A stretch of DNA of 64,000 nucleotides from Deltaproteobacteria bacterium (GCA_016182965.1 JACPFM010000083.1:1-64000); one strand, 5' to 3'; counted from the stretch's first letter, positions 35,409 to 45,279 are shown. Translations and numbers: made by a program. The notes: generated by a model from the sequence alone, not told the origin.

Positions 35409-36841
35409 AGCTCGAGACTCTGAGCACGGGCGTTGTGAAGCTCGACGAGGCCATGGGCGGCGGGATCCCGCTCCAGTCGGTGACGATCGTCGCCGGCGCG
35501 CCGGGCACCGGCAAGACCGTCCTGGCGCTCCAGCTGATGTTCGCCGCGGCGCGCGCCGGCAAGAAGTGCTTGTTCTTCACGACGCTGTCGGAGCCGTCGC
35601 TGAAGCTGATGCGGTACATGCAGCTGTTCGAGTTCTTCGACCGGGACCTCGTCGATCGATCGATCGTGATCCACGACCTCGGCAGCCGCCTGCGCGGCGG
35701 CGATCTCGACGCCGTCCTCCAGGAGGTCACCGATCGCGTGGAGGAGCACGAACCGGACGTGGTCGTGATCGACAGCTTCAAGGCGATCCACGAGATGACC
35801 GTCGACCGCGCCCGGACGAGGACGTTCATCTACGATCTCGCGATCCACATCACGGGCTGGGGCGCCACGACCGTGCTCGTCGGCGAGTACGACGACGCCG
35901 ACCTCCTCCACTGCCCCGAGTTCGCCATCGCGGACGGGATCGTCACCCTCGGCGTCGCGCGCCAGGAGCTCGCCGTCGTGCGCGAGCTCGAGATCCGCAA
36001 GCTGCGCGGTGCGCACCACGTGACCGGCGTGCAGTTCTTCGACATCGACTCGTCGGGCATCCTGTTCTACCCACGCGTCCGCGGGCCGAAATACTCGACG
36101 GCCCGGCCCGCGTTGGGAGCCCCCATGCCGAGCGGCGTCGCGGCGATCGACGAGCTGTTCCGCGGCGGCATCCCCGAGGCGAGCGCCACCGTGGTGCTGG
36201 GCGCCACCGGCACGGGCAAGACGCTGATCGGCCTGCATTTCCTCGTCGAGGGTGCTCGACGCGGCGAGCCGTGCGTGCTGTTCACGCTTGAGGAGACGGC
36301 CGATCAATTGCGCGCGATCGGAGACGCGTTCGGCTTCGACCTCACCGGCCTCGAGCGGCAGGGTCTCCTCCGCATCTGCTACACGGCCCCGGTCGAGCTC
36401 TCCACCGATCGGTTCCTGAACGACGTGCGCGAGGTCGCCGCGCGCATGAAGGCGAAGCGAGCGGTGCTCGACAGCCTGACGAGCCTGTCTCTCGGCGCCA
36501 TCACCGAGCGCCGCTACAGAGAGCTCGTCTACTCGCTCGCCAAGCATTTCCGCGACCAGGAGGTGACGCTCATGGCGACGCTGGAGACGAGCGAGATGCT
36601 CGGCAGCGCACACCTGTCGGCGCACGGGCTCTCGTTCGCCGCCGACAACATCATCCAGCTCCGCTACGTGGAGATCGCCAGAGGGATCGGGAGAGCGGTG
36701 TCCGTGATCAAGGCCCGAGGGGTCGACATCCTCACCGAGGCGCGTCCGTTCGCGATCGGGGCGCGCGGCATGGAAGTGGGACCAGCCGAGGAGGCCGAGG
36801 GCGTCCGCGGCGTGCTCACCGGGATATCGACAGGCGAGTAA
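35405..36841 (+). CDS. KaiC-like ATPase, two RecA domains
   Basis: The protein has 478 residues with two RecA-like domains. The first has Walker A GAPGTGKT (residues 31-38) and the second GATGTGKT (266-273). The second domain keeps the tandem Glu of the KaiC active site (LEET), whereas the first has SEP at the corresponding site, so it may be weaker. A strong ribosome site (GGAGGA) precedes the ATG. KaiC-like proteins outside cyanobacteria act in stress and signalling and often pair with histidine kinases, as this one does (next gene, 21 bp away). Confidence 0.85.
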   Translation: MKLETLSTGVVKLDEAMGGGIPLQSVTIVAGAPGTGKTVLALQLMFAAARAGKKCLFFTTLSEPSLKLMRYMQLFEFFDRDLVDRSIVIHDLGSRLRGGDLDAVLQEVTDRVEEHEPDVVVIDSFKAIHEMTVDRARTRTFIYDLAIHITGWGATTVLVGEYDDADLLHCPEFAIADGIVTLGVARQELAVVRELEIRKLRGAHHVTGVQFFDIDSSGILFYPRVRGPKYSTARPALGAPMPSGVAAIDELFRGGIPEASATVVLGATGTGKTLIGLHFLVEGARRGEPCVLFTLEETADQLRAIGDAFGFDLTGLERQGLLRICYTAPVELSTDRFLNDVREVAARMKAKRAVLDSLTSLSLGAITERRYRELVYSLAKHFRDQEVTLMATLETSEMLGSAHLSAHGLSFAADNIIQLRYVEIARGIGRAVSVIKARGVDILTEARPFAIGARGMEVGPAEEAEGVRGVLTGISTGE

Positions 36842-36862
36842 TGCCCGAGCGGGGACCATGCG

Positions 36863-38365
36863 ATGACCACCCATGTGACCGCCGCCGTCTCGGTGCTCGC
36901 TGACATCGGGCACCTGCTCGAGTCCGTCGACTCGCCCCGGCAGCAGCTCGAGCGAGCGCTCGACATGATCGGCCGCCTCGTCGCGTACGAGCGCTGCGCG
37001 CTGCTCGACGCGTGTTCCAGCGCGAGCCCGGGTATGGTGGTCGTGCCCGCGGCCTCGCCCGAAGAACAGGACGCGCTCCATCACCGGCTGTTCGCCTTGT
37101 ACAAGCTGCTGTCCGACCACCCGCTCGCGCAGTCGGGCGCTCGGGACCTGCCACGACTGAGCGCCGGCACGTCGCGCCTCGCGGTCCCGCTCATCGCGGT
37201 CGACGAGGCCGTGGGCATCCTCATGGTCGAGAGGAAGGCAGCCCCCTACGAGGAGCACCACCTGCAGGTCTTGTCGGTCGTCGGCGCGCAGATCGCCGGC
37301 TACCTCGCCAACGTGCGGCTCCGAGACGAGGAGCGGCTGGCCAGGCGCGCGATGCAGCGAGCGGCCGACCTTTTGGAGTTCATCAAAGACGGGTTCCTCG
37401 AGCTCGATGCGTCGCTCCGTTGCGTGACCGCCAATCACGCGGCGCTGCAGCTGCTCGGCGTCGAACGAGGCGAGCTCCTCGGCGCCGACGCGCGCTCGAT
37501 CCGCGGGCTCGGCGCCGACGCGTCGTTCGCTTCGGCGTGCGATCGCGCGCTCCGAGACCGCGTCGAGGTCGAGGTGCAGGCCGAGCGCTTCGGGAGCACC
37601 GACCGATGGTTCGAGCTCGATCTCTACCCGACGGAGCTCGGCGTCTCGGTGTTCTTGCGCGACGTCACCGACCGGCGCGCGGCCGCAGAGTATCGAGAGC
37701 TCGTGACGGCGATCGTCGGACACGACCTCAAGACCCCGCTCGCCGCGATCAGCCTCGGCGCGCAGGCTCTGCTCCGCACCGACGGCCTCGACGAGCGCGT
37801 CGCCGGAGTGGTCGGGCGCATGGCGCGCAGCGCCGCACGCATGAGCGAGATGGTCGCCCAGATCCTCGATCTCACGCGCATCCGTCACGGCAAGGGCCTC
37901 CCGATCGAGCGCCGCGACGCCGATCTCGGGCGGGTCTGCTGCGAGGTGGCGGGCGAGGTCTCCGCCGCGCATCCCGAGCGCGAGATCCGATGCGAGGTCT
38001 CCGGCGATCTCCGCGGCAAGTGGGACACCGCGCGGCTGTCGCAGGTCGTCTCGAACCTGGTGAGCAACGCCGTGCAGCACGGGAGCCCGAGCGAGCCGGT
38101 GCGCATCACCGCCAGGCCCTCGGGCTCGGGCGACGGCCCGGTCGTGATCGAGGTCCACAACGAAGGCGCGCCCATCCCCGAGGAGCTGCTGGCGACGATC
38201 TTCCAGCCGTTCCGGCAGGCGACCGGCAAGGCCACGTCCGGCAGCCTCGGGCTCGGGCTGTTCATCGCCGAGAGCATCGTCCGCGCGCATGGCGGCAGCA
38301 TCGAGGCGCGCTCCTCGCGGGCGGGCGGCACGACGTTCACCGTCGTGCTGCCGCGGGTGACGTGA
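36863..38365 (+). CDS. GAF-PAS sensor histidine kinase
   Basis: The protein has 500 residues and no membrane segment, so it is cytosolic. Residues of about 20-165 are GAF-like, about 170-280 PAS-like, and about 280-345 a HisKA domain with the phospho-acceptor H287 in VGHDLKTPL. The HATPase domain has NLVSNAVQH, the G1 box EGAPIPEELL and GSLGLGLFIAESIVRAHGG. No receiver domain or adjacent response regulator was found. The position just downstream of the KaiC-like gene suggests a KaiC-to-kinase signalling pair like SasA or the Legionella-type kaiBC-associated kinases. Confidence 0.85.
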   Translation: MTTHVTAAVSVLADIGHLLESVDSPRQQLERALDMIGRLVAYERCALLDACSSASPGMVVVPAASPEEQDALHHRLFALYKLLSDHPLAQSGARDLPRLSAGTSRLAVPLIAVDEAVGILMVERKAAPYEEHHLQVLSVVGAQIAGYLANVRLRDEERLARRAMQRAADLLEFIKDGFLELDASLRCVTANHAALQLLGVERGELLGADARSIRGLGADASFASACDRALRDRVEVEVQAERFGSTDRWFELDLYPTELGVSVFLRDVTDRRAAAEYRELVTAIVGHDLKTPLAAISLGAQALLRTDGLDERVAGVVGRMARSAARMSEMVAQILDLTRIRHGKGLPIERRDADLGRVCCEVAGEVSAAHPEREIRCEVSGDLRGKWDTARLSQVVSNLVSNAVQHGSPSEPVRITARPSGSGDGPVVIEVHNEGAPIPEELLATIFQPFRQATGKATSGSLGLGLFIAESIVRAHGGSIEARSSRAGGTTFTVVLPRVT

Positions 38366-38393
38366 TCGGGCGCGCGCGTCGCGGAGCAGTTCG

Positions 38394-39209
38394 ATGGTCT
38401 ACTTCACCGGGTTCGATTCGGCTTGGGGCGGGAAGGCTCCGGGCGCGATGTGCGATCTGCAGGAGGTCGCGGGCGCTCTCCAGTTCGTGGGCGCGCCCCG
38501 GCGGCTGTCGTGGGACGAGGCGATCCGTCGCGTCGACGACTGGGCATCATGGGACGACCATGTCGTCGCCATCGATCAGAGCCTGATCGTCCCGAACGAC
38601 ACCGGCATGCGGCCGGTCGAGCGGAGGCTCCAGTCCGCGCTGATGCACCCGTTCCGCTGCGGCGCGCACGCGAGCAACACCGGCAACGAGCGCTGCTTCG
38701 GCAGCACCGCGGGGATCTGGCGGTTCGTCGATGCGCTCGTGCGACGCGGGTACCGGCAGGAGCCGATGGCGGTCGCGCGCGCCGAGCGGGGCCGCTTCTT
38801 CTTCGAGTGCTATCCGCACCCCGCGCTCCTCGGTCTCTTCGATCTCGACGCGGTCCTCCGTTACAAACATCGCTCCGGCGACGCGGAGGCCTGGCGCGAG
38901 GCGCTGCGCCTCGTGCGGTCGCTCGGCGAGCCCGGCCGGGCGCCGCGCCTCGTGGGCGTCGAGCAGCAGGTGCCGGCCGATTGGAGGCACACCAAGGAGC
39001 ACGAAGATCTCCTCGACGCGATCGTCAGCGCGTACGTGGCCGCGTTCTTCCGCGCCCACGGGACGGTGCGCTCGCTGATGGTCGGAGATCTCGCGTCCGG
39101 CTACATGGTGACCCCGGTCAGCGCACGGACGGGCGCGGCCCTGCGCGCGGCGTTCGGCGACGACGTCAACGTCGAGGGGGTGGCGAGCTCGCAGCGCCCG
39201 TCGCGGTGA
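38394..39209 (+). CDS. DUF429 RNase H-like fold protein
   Basis: The protein has 271 residues. The N-terminal FTGFDSAWGG and the later VVAIDQSLIVPND carry the Asp-rich motif of DUF429, which is predicted to adopt an RNase H-like nuclease fold. The centre (EERCFxS-type GNERCFGSTAG and FECYPHPALL) is typical of the family. Family members are found near defence and nucleotide-metabolism genes, but their activity is not established. It follows the histidine kinase by 28 bp and is convergent with the helicase gene that starts at 42275. Confidence 0.75.
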   Translation: MVYFTGFDSAWGGKAPGAMCDLQEVAGALQFVGAPRRLSWDEAIRRVDDWASWDDHVVAIDQSLIVPNDTGMRPVERRLQSALMHPFRCGAHASNTGNERCFGSTAGIWRFVDALVRRGYRQEPMAVARAERGRFFFECYPHPALLGLFDLDAVLRYKHRSGDAEAWREALRLVRSLGEPGRAPRLVGVEQQVPADWRHTKEHEDLLDAIVSAYVAAFFRAHGTVRSLMVGDLASGYMVTPVSARTGAALRAAFGDDVNVEGVASSQRPSR

Positions 39210-39218
39210 GCGAGCGCG

Positions 39219-42200
39219 TCACCCCTGCGCCAACGTCGCGAACCGATCGAACAACCCCGCCGGCATCGCGTGCTCGAGCTCCCAGGTGATCCCGATCGGC
39301 CGATCGCCGGCGTGCGAGAGGTACCTCACCGGCCCGAGGAACGCGTACGGGGCGTCGGGGTTCTCGCGTACGAAGAGATAGAACGACCAGCCGTTCCCGG
39401 GCGAGTCGAGGTAGCGCCGACCGCTCGGTCGATCGACGGCGGCTGCTCCTTGCGTCTCCCAATGGAAGCGGCTCGGGCTGATCGCGTAGTCGCGGTAGCG
39501 GGTGGTCGGCGAGAAGGACGAGGCGGACTTGTCCAGCGTGACGAACAGGATCTCGCGCCGCTGGTCGTCGAGCTTGAGGATGCCCGCCTGCGGCGTCACG
39601 CGCTTTGCACCCGCGTCGACGAAGCCGATCGCGGCCACGATCTCGCGGCGTGAGTAGCGGCGGTGCAGCGCGAGCGGCCAGCCCTCGACCGGGTAGAGAT
39701 CGTGCGGGAGCGCGATGCGCTCGTGCAGGTGCGCCGCGAGCTCGCGCAGCTCCGTGCGCACCGCCGGGCGCGTCGCCAGATCACGCGCGGTCTCCTCCGC
39801 GATGCGCATCACGCCGCGGTGCTCGAGCTGGAAATCGAGCATCTGGAGCCGACGTCGCTCGTACGGGGTCAGCTCGAACGGCTGCCCGGTGGCCGCGCGC
39901 TCGATCACCTCCGTCCACGTGCGCAGGCGCGTCGGCTCGTCGACGTGGAGGAGCCAGCCGAGCCGCCGCGTGAGGTCCTCGCTGTCGTTGGCAGCAATGA
40001 GTCCCGCTTCGACCTGGAGGCTCGTCCAGCTGCCGTCGTTGCGGTAGACGTCCTCGGCCTCGCGCCCGGTCGCCTCGAGGAACTCCGCCAGCGTCGGCGT
40101 GCGCTCCTCTGCGAGCTCCTTCAGATCCGCTACGAGCCGGTTCTGCAGGCTCGCCTTCAACGTCGCGAGGACGCGCTTGCCCACCTCCTGATCGAGCTGG
40201 AGCACGCAGCCGCTCGGCAGGTACGGGAAGCCCTCCTCGAGGTCCTTCTTGATCCGCGCGCGCGGGACGCCGGTGAGCGCCGAATAGATCGCGTCGAAGC
40301 GGAACTCGCTCCGGTGCTGGCCGATGAAGTCGAGCACCAGGCACGAGGTCTTGTCGTGATCGTGGCGCAGGCCGCGGCCGATCTGCTGCATGAAGATCGT
40401 CGCGCTGCTGGTCGGCCGAAGGAGCAGGAGCGTGTCGACGAACGGCAGATCGACGCCCTCGTTGTAGAGATCGCAGGTGCAGAGGACGTTGACCTCGCGC
40501 TCACGCAGCTGGCGCGGCGCGTCGGCGCGCGTCGCGGCATCGGTGCCGCCGTGCACCGCGATTGCGGGGACACCGCGCTTGGCAAGCGCCGCCGCCATGT
40601 ACTCGGCGTGATCGACCGAGACGCAGAAGGCGAGGGCGCGCACGCTCCGCAGCTCGCGCACGCGTCGCTGGAGCTGCCCCACGACCAGATCCACGCGCGC
40701 GTCGTTGCCGGTGTAGAGGTTCGAGAGCTCGCCGGCGACGTAGCCGGTGCGGGTCCATCGTAGCCGCTGCAGATCGATGCCGTCGCTCACGCCGTAGTAC
40801 TCGAACGGCACCAGCAGCTGTTTGTCGAGCGCGTGCCACAGCCGCAGCTCCGCCGCGATGCGCCCGTCGAAGTCGGCGAGCAGCGACTTGCCGTCCGCGC
40901 GCTCCGGCGTCGCCGTCAGGCCGAGGAGGACGTCTGGCCGCACCTGCGGGACGATGCGCTGATACGAGTCGGCCGGCGCGTGGTGACACTCGTCGACCAC
41001 CACGTAGCGGAAGTGCTCGGGGCCGAGCCGGTCGATCAGCTCCGGCGCGGCGCTCTGGATGGTGGCGAAGACGTGATCCCACCTCTCGGGGAGCGCGCCG
41101 TCGGTCCAGAGCTCGCCGAACGCCGCGTCGGTGAGCACGCTGCGGAAGGTCGCGCGCGCCTGTTCGAGCAGCTCGCGCCGGTGGGCGATGAACAGGAGCC
41201 GCGGCCGCACGCCGCGCGCCTGCGCGTGGCGCAGGTAATCGAACGCGGCGATCACCGTCTTGCCCGTGCCCGTCGCCGCCACCACGAGGTTGCGGGTGCG
41301 ACCGTGCAGGGCGCGCTCGGCCTCGAGGCGATCGAGGATCTCCTCCTGGAACGGGAACGGGTGCAGCGCGAACAGCACCGCCGGCGCGTCCGCGGACGGG
41401 GCGCGCTCCGCGTGCAACGCACGAAGGAGACGATCGCGATCGGTGAACGGCTCGAACTCCGGATCGTTCCACAGCGACTCGAACGTCCCGGCGAACTTCT
41501 CGATCACGTGCGGGAGATCGGCCGCGCAGACCTTGACCATCCACTCCTGCCCGGCGCCGAGTGCGGTGCTCGTGAGGTTCGCCGAGCCGACGTACGCCGT
41601 GTGCAGCCCGCTCCCCTTCCGGCGGAAGAGCCATGCCTTCGCGTGCAGGCGCGTGCGGCGGACGTCGTACGAGATGCGCACCTCGGCGCCCGGCAGCCGC
41701 GCGAGCGAATCGATCGCCTCGACCTCCGTCGTCCCGGAGAACGTCGTCGAGAGCACGCGGAGCTTCCCGCCGCGGTTCGCGAACGACTCCAGCGCGTCGC
41801 GCAGCGCGCGTACGCCGCCCACGGTGATGAACGCGACGAGCGCGTCGATCTCGTCGGCCGAGGCGATCTCGCGCGCGAGCTCCTGGCCGAGCGCGGGATC
41901 GTTGCGCGCACGGGTGAGCAGGGTGCTCGAGGTCAGCGGACTGTACGGGCGCACCGGGGCCGCCGCGCGGAAGACCGCGTCGAGCCGGCGCGGCGGTTTG
42001 GCGACGTGCTCGTCCGCGAGATCGAGATCGCTGAGCTCGCCGATGCGGGCGAGGAAGGCGTTGGCCAGCTCGGACTGCGCGAGGGGGCGTTCGGCGGCGG
42101 GGATGGCGAGCAGGGCGCGCTCGATCTGGCGGGCGACGTGGCGGGCGAGGAGGACGTGCGCGTCGGCGGCGTCGAGGCCCTGCACCGAGACCTGGGCGCG

Positions 42201-42275
42201 CGCATCGGCGAGGCCCTTGGCGAGCGCTTCGGTGACGAGGTGCTCGTAGAGGCCTTCGGCGAGGGCGGCGGGCAT
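39219..42275 (-). CDS. PLD-DEAD helicase-DUF3427 protein
   Basis: The protein has 1018 residues. Residues of about 140-300 are a phospholipase D-like nuclease with HxK (RLHAKAWLF at about 211) and GSANLTSTAL. Residues of about 310-730 are an SF2 helicase with Walker A ATGTGKT (about 335), DECH at about 428, LTATPER and QQIGRGLR. Residues of about 780-1010 are a DUF3427-type domain. This is a well-known stand-alone defence-associated architecture that binds and cuts DNA. It is the first of two DUF3427-type helicases in the window; the other starts near 60379. Confidence 0.85.
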   Translation of the reverse strand: MPAALAEGLYEHLVTEALAKGLADARAQVSVQGLDAADAHVLLARHVARQIERALLAIPAAERPLAQSELANAFLARIGELSDLDLADEHVAKPPRRLDAVFRAAAPVRPYSPLTSSTLLTRARNDPALGQELAREIASADEIDALVAFITVGGVRALRDALESFANRGGKLRVLSTTFSGTTEVEAIDSLARLPGAEVRISYDVRRTRLHAKAWLFRRKGSGLHTAYVGSANLTSTALGAGQEWMVKVCAADLPHVIEKFAGTFESLWNDPEFEPFTDRDRLLRALHAERAPSADAPAVLFALHPFPFQEEILDRLEAERALHGRTRNLVVAATGTGKTVIAAFDYLRHAQARGVRPRLLFIAHRRELLEQARATFRSVLTDAAFGELWTDGALPERWDHVFATIQSAAPELIDRLGPEHFRYVVVDECHHAPADSYQRIVPQVRPDVLLGLTATPERADGKSLLADFDGRIAAELRLWHALDKQLLVPFEYYGVSDGIDLQRLRWTRTGYVAGELSNLYTGNDARVDLVVGQLQRRVRELRSVRALAFCVSVDHAEYMAAALAKRGVPAIAVHGGTDAATRADAPRQLREREVNVLCTCDLYNEGVDLPFVDTLLLLRPTSSATIFMQQIGRGLRHDHDKTSCLVLDFIGQHRSEFRFDAIYSALTGVPRARIKKDLEEGFPYLPSGCVLQLDQEVGKRVLATLKASLQNRLVADLKELAEERTPTLAEFLEATGREAEDVYRNDGSWTSLQVEAGLIAANDSEDLTRRLGWLLHVDEPTRLRTWTEVIERAATGQPFELTPYERRRLQMLDFQLEHRGVMRIAEETARDLATRPAVRTELRELAAHLHERIALPHDLYPVEGWPLALHRRYSRREIVAAIGFVDAGAKRVTPQAGILKLDDQRREILFVTLDKSASSFSPTTRYRDYAISPSRFHWETQGAAAVDRPSGRRYLDSPGNGWSFYLFVRENPDAPYAFLGPVRYLSHAGDRPIGITWELEHAMPAGLFDRFATLAQG

Positions 42276-42378
42276 GGTGGCAACAGCCTAGGCTAGACGC
42301 GGAGCGCCCTGTCCATTCATGCCGCGGCGCTGCCGCGTAACGCCCCGGACACGCGACGAGAAGGGGCGTGAGCGACGA
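42276..42378. other. Short intergenic gap
   Basis: These 103 bases separate the helicase gene from the broken Rpn copy. I see no gene, repeat or clear promoter. Confidence 0.5.
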
Positions 42379-42825
42379 TCACCCGTCGGCGAAGACCTCT
42401 TCGAGCGTGCGGGCGGTCACCGCACGGTCGATCCACCGCCCGAGCAGCTCGAGGTCCACGCACGACAGGACGCGCTGCTCGATCGCGCGGTCGACGGCGA
42501 ACCCGCGGCGGGCGAGCACGCGCAAGAGCGCCTGCGCCTCGCCTTGCGCGCGGCCCTCGACGCGGCCTTCCTCCCGCCCGAGCCCGATGTAGTGCAGCGC
42601 GAAGTCGCTGCCGTATTCGTACTTCCCCGTCTTCATCAACGCCTCCAGCACGCGCTTGGGTGCACCCTTCAGAGCTTGCAGGATGAGATCAGTGTAGATG
42701 CCGGTCCGCGCGTCGTCGACCGGCAGGGACTCGAGCGCGCGCGTGGTCGGCGCGAGGACCTCGAGCGCCTCGTCGCTCGGCCTGCACGATCGACGACAAG
42801 ACGGCAAGCTCGATGTCCGTTCGGC
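42379..42825 (-). pseudogene. Truncated Rpn-like gene, 3' end only
   Basis: This segment encodes the last 140 or so residues of the Rpn-like protein at 44407, with very high nucleotide identity. Similarity runs from the shared stop to the DIELAVLSSIV stretch (near 42825), where it stops exactly at the end of the ATPase gene. A frame change near 42785 separates the two conserved parts. The N-terminal catalytic half is missing, so it cannot be active. It is a duplicated or insertion-broken copy. Confidence 0.75.
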
Positions 42826-44283
42826 TCAGCCCAGCTCGCGCGTGAGCGTGCGGAGATCCTCGGCGATGAACCCGCCGGCGGTGAGCTGGGCGGCGAGGAT
42901 CGGATCGATCTCCGGCGCGATGGCTACCCGCTCGATCGCATAGTTGGCATACGCAGGCTGCTGCGCGAGGAATCGCTGAATGTGCTGCTCGCTCGTGGCC
43001 ATCGACGCAGCGAGCTTGCTCGGCGACCGACGGCACGTACCGAAGCGGATGATCCGTTGCTCGTCGTCGACGGCCACCAGATCGATCTCGGTGCCGCGGG
43101 CGTCCCAGTAGCCCTCGACGCGGCGGGTCAGCGCGAAACCCGGCAGGCCCTTGCGGCTTCGCTCCTCGTAAAGAGCGGCGACGAGCCGCTCGAGCGCGTG
43201 GCCCTCCGCGATCGCGAGGCGTTCGTCGGCCTGCGCCACCAGCACGTCGACCGGTCGGAAGTTGATCGCCGCGACGGCAGGCGCGAGCGCTCCCAGCCAC
43301 GACCGCAAGAAGTTGTCGCGGATGTAGTAGCGACCTTTGCGCTCCTTCCTCTCGGCGAAGATCGGCAGCTTCCGCTCGATCATCCGGTACTTCTCGCTGA
43401 GGACCTTCAGGTAGCCGCCCGCCTGCTCGATCGTCTCCGGGCTCACCGTGCGGACGTGCTGCTCGATGTCGCCGTTCGTACAGCCCGGGTTCCTCGCGAC
43501 GAACTTGAGCACGACGTCGTACCGGCCGCGGAGCTCGTGGAGGAACCAGTTGTCGGCCTCCGTCCGCAGCGGGGCGGAGCTCTGGAGGAACATTCGTCGA
43601 ATCAGCTCGTGGCGATCGGCCCCGAGCGCGCCCTGCTCGAAGCAGTCGCGGTAGAACTTCGGCACGCCCTCGAAGAGGTTCCACAGCATGAGGAGCCGCT
43701 CGGGCGACGGATCGGCGTGCGCGCGGAGGATCTCGAGGACGGATCCGACGTCGAGGTGATCGACCTCGATGGTGTCGGTCACCCGGTTGTAGAGCGGGGC
43801 GCGCCGATCCTCGAGCAACGCAGCGAGCTCGGTGTGCAGCGAACCGAGCACGAACAGCCCGCCGCGTACGCGCGCGGCTCGCGCCGACAGCCGGTCGACG
43901 ACCCGCTGCAGGTGCGACGTGAACTCGTACAGGTGCTTGCGATTGAAATACTGGAACTCGTCGAGCACGACGACGTAGCCCGCTTTCGCCAGGTCGCCGA
44001 TGCTGTTCGCGAGCTCGGACAGCGTGCCTGGCAGGGAGAAGCGGCGCTGGTCGATGCCGAACGTCTCGAAGGCGTCCCGCGCGGCCGAGAGGATGCCCGC
44101 CGGACCGGAGTCCGGAACCTGGACGTAGAAGACGCGATCGCTCGCCCCGAGTGCCTGTTGGATCAGAGTGGTCTTGCCGATGCGACGGCGCCCGCTCAGC
44201 TTGCAGAAGAACCAGCGACCGCGCTCGACGATGCCGCGGAGGCGCTCGAGCTCGGTGCGACGGCCGTAGAAACCCCAGTCCAT
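42826..44283 (-). CDS. AAA ATPase with DUF234-like domain
   Basis: The protein has 485 residues. The N-terminal archaeal-type AAA ATPase has YGRRTELERL, a P-loop (SGRRRIGKTTL) and Walker B YVVVLDEFQYF. A winged-helix segment follows (about 265-340). The C-terminal part (about 370-460) resembles the DUF234 PD-(D/E)XK nuclease fold: EIDLVAVDDE keeps the Asp, but the usual GECKWS is GTCRRS, so Glu and Lys are lost and the nuclease is probably inactive. An AT-rich palindrome lies directly upstream. The gene sits between two related Rpn pieces. Confidence 0.75.
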   Translation of the reverse strand: MDWGFYGRRTELERLRGIVERGRWFFCKLSGRRRIGKTTLIQQALGASDRVFYVQVPDSGPAGILSAARDAFETFGIDQRRFSLPGTLSELANSIGDLAKAGYVVVLDEFQYFNRKHLYEFTSHLQRVVDRLSARAARVRGGLFVLGSLHTELAALLEDRRAPLYNRVTDTIEVDHLDVGSVLEILRAHADPSPERLLMLWNLFEGVPKFYRDCFEQGALGADRHELIRRMFLQSSAPLRTEADNWFLHELRGRYDVVLKFVARNPGCTNGDIEQHVRTVSPETIEQAGGYLKVLSEKYRMIERKLPIFAERKERKGRYYIRDNFLRSWLGALAPAVAAINFRPVDVLVAQADERLAIAEGHALERLVAALYEERSRKGLPGFALTRRVEGYWDARGTEIDLVAVDDEQRIIRFGTCRRSPSKLAASMATSEQHIQRFLAQQPAYANYAIERVAIAPEIDPILAAQLTAGGFIAEDLRTLTRELG

Positions 44284-44296
44284 GAGGATGCCGAGC

Positions 44297-44315
44297 GTAA
44301 CAAAAAAGTTTTTAC
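44297..44315 (-). promoter_or_regulatory. AT-rich palindrome upstream of ATPase gene
   Basis: Nineteen bases (GTAACAAAAAAGTTTTTAC) form an imperfect palindrome in an otherwise very GC-rich region, 14 bp before the ATPase ATG. It could be an operator or the core of a promoter. No matching sigma-70 spacing is evident. Confidence 0.45.
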
Positions 44316-44406
44316 CTTAGTACCCGGGTGCGCTCGCCCGTCCGCCCACGCAGTTCGAACAGACCCGCCGCATCGGGTGCTCGGCTCCCGCGTGATGCCA
44401 ATCGGC

Positions 44407-45279
44407 TCAGCCGTCGGCGAAGACCTCTTCGAGCGTGCGAGCGGTCACCGCACGGTCGATCCACCGCCCGAGCAGCTCGAGATCCGCGCACGACAGGACG
44501 CGCTGCTCGGTCGCGCGGTCGACAGCGAACCCGCGGCGTGCGAGCACGCGCAGGAGCGCCTGCGCCTCGCCCTTCGCCTCACCCTCGGCACGCCCCACCC
44601 CGATGTAGTGCAGCGCGAAGTCGCTGCCGTATTCGTACTTCCCCGTCTTCATCAACGCCTCCAGCACGCGCTTGGGTGCACCCTTCAGGGCCTGCAGGAT
44701 GAGATCAGTGTAGATGCCGGTCCGCGCATCGTCGACCGGCAGGGACTCGAGCGCCCGCGTGGTCGGCGCGAGGACCTCGAGCCGCTCGTCGCTCGGGCCG
44801 TGAACGATCGACGACAGGACGGCGAGCTCGAGGTCCGCGAGCGCGACCGCCTCGTCAGTGACGCGCGGGATCGCGTCGCGCCCGATGACCACCGGGCGCA
44901 GGGTGAACCCGGGGTGTCCGAGCTCGATCGGCTCGCGGCACCAGCGCGCGATCGCGTCGTCGACTGTGACCACGACGAGCATCGTCGGGCAGGAGAGCTG
45001 GTGCCGGAGATTCGCGACGTAGCACGGCCAGGATCTGCGCTTGTCGGCGTCGCGCCCCAGCTGCACCTCCACGATGACAGCGAAGACTTTTCGGTCTCCT
45101 TCGAGCGCCACGACGGCGTCGGCCGCGAGATCGATCGGCGCGCGCAGCTTCTCGGGCTCGAGCGTCACGCGCGCGTGCGCCGGCAACCTGAAGGCGAACG
45201 CATCCCGCAACAGCTCCACCACGAGGGCGGGCCGGTTTCGGAACAGCATCACGATCCATTCATGGAGCCGGGAGGGCAC
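44407..45279 (-). CDS. Rpn-like PD-(D/E)XK nuclease/transposase
   Basis: The protein has about 290 residues from the GTG at 45279; a longer reading to 45324 has an Arg-rich start. It begins with the family pattern HEWIVMLFRNRPALVVELLRDAF, then carries the nuclease core: AADAVVAL with Asp and FAVIVEVQLG with Glu-x-Gln. The C-terminal half (PVDDARTGIYTDLIL and a Glu/Arg-rich helix) is the typical tail. Rpn-type proteins are recombination-promoting nucleases related to transposases, and many are now regarded as phage-defence effectors. The stop region is duplicated at 42379 and, decayed, at 50358. Confidence 0.7.
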   Translation of the reverse strand: MPSRLHEWIVMLFRNRPALVVELLRDAFAFRLPAHARVTLEPEKLRAPIDLAADAVVALEGDRKVFAVIVEVQLGRDADKRRSWPCYVANLRHQLSCPTMLVVVTVDDAIARWCREPIELGHPGFTLRPVVIGRDAIPRVTDEAVALADLELAVLSSIVHGPSDERLEVLAPTTRALESLPVDDARTGIYTDLILQALKGAPKRVLEALMKTGKYEYGSDFALHYIGVGRAEGEAKGEAQALLRVLARRGFAVDRATEQRVLSCADLELLGRWIDRAVTARTLEEVFADG

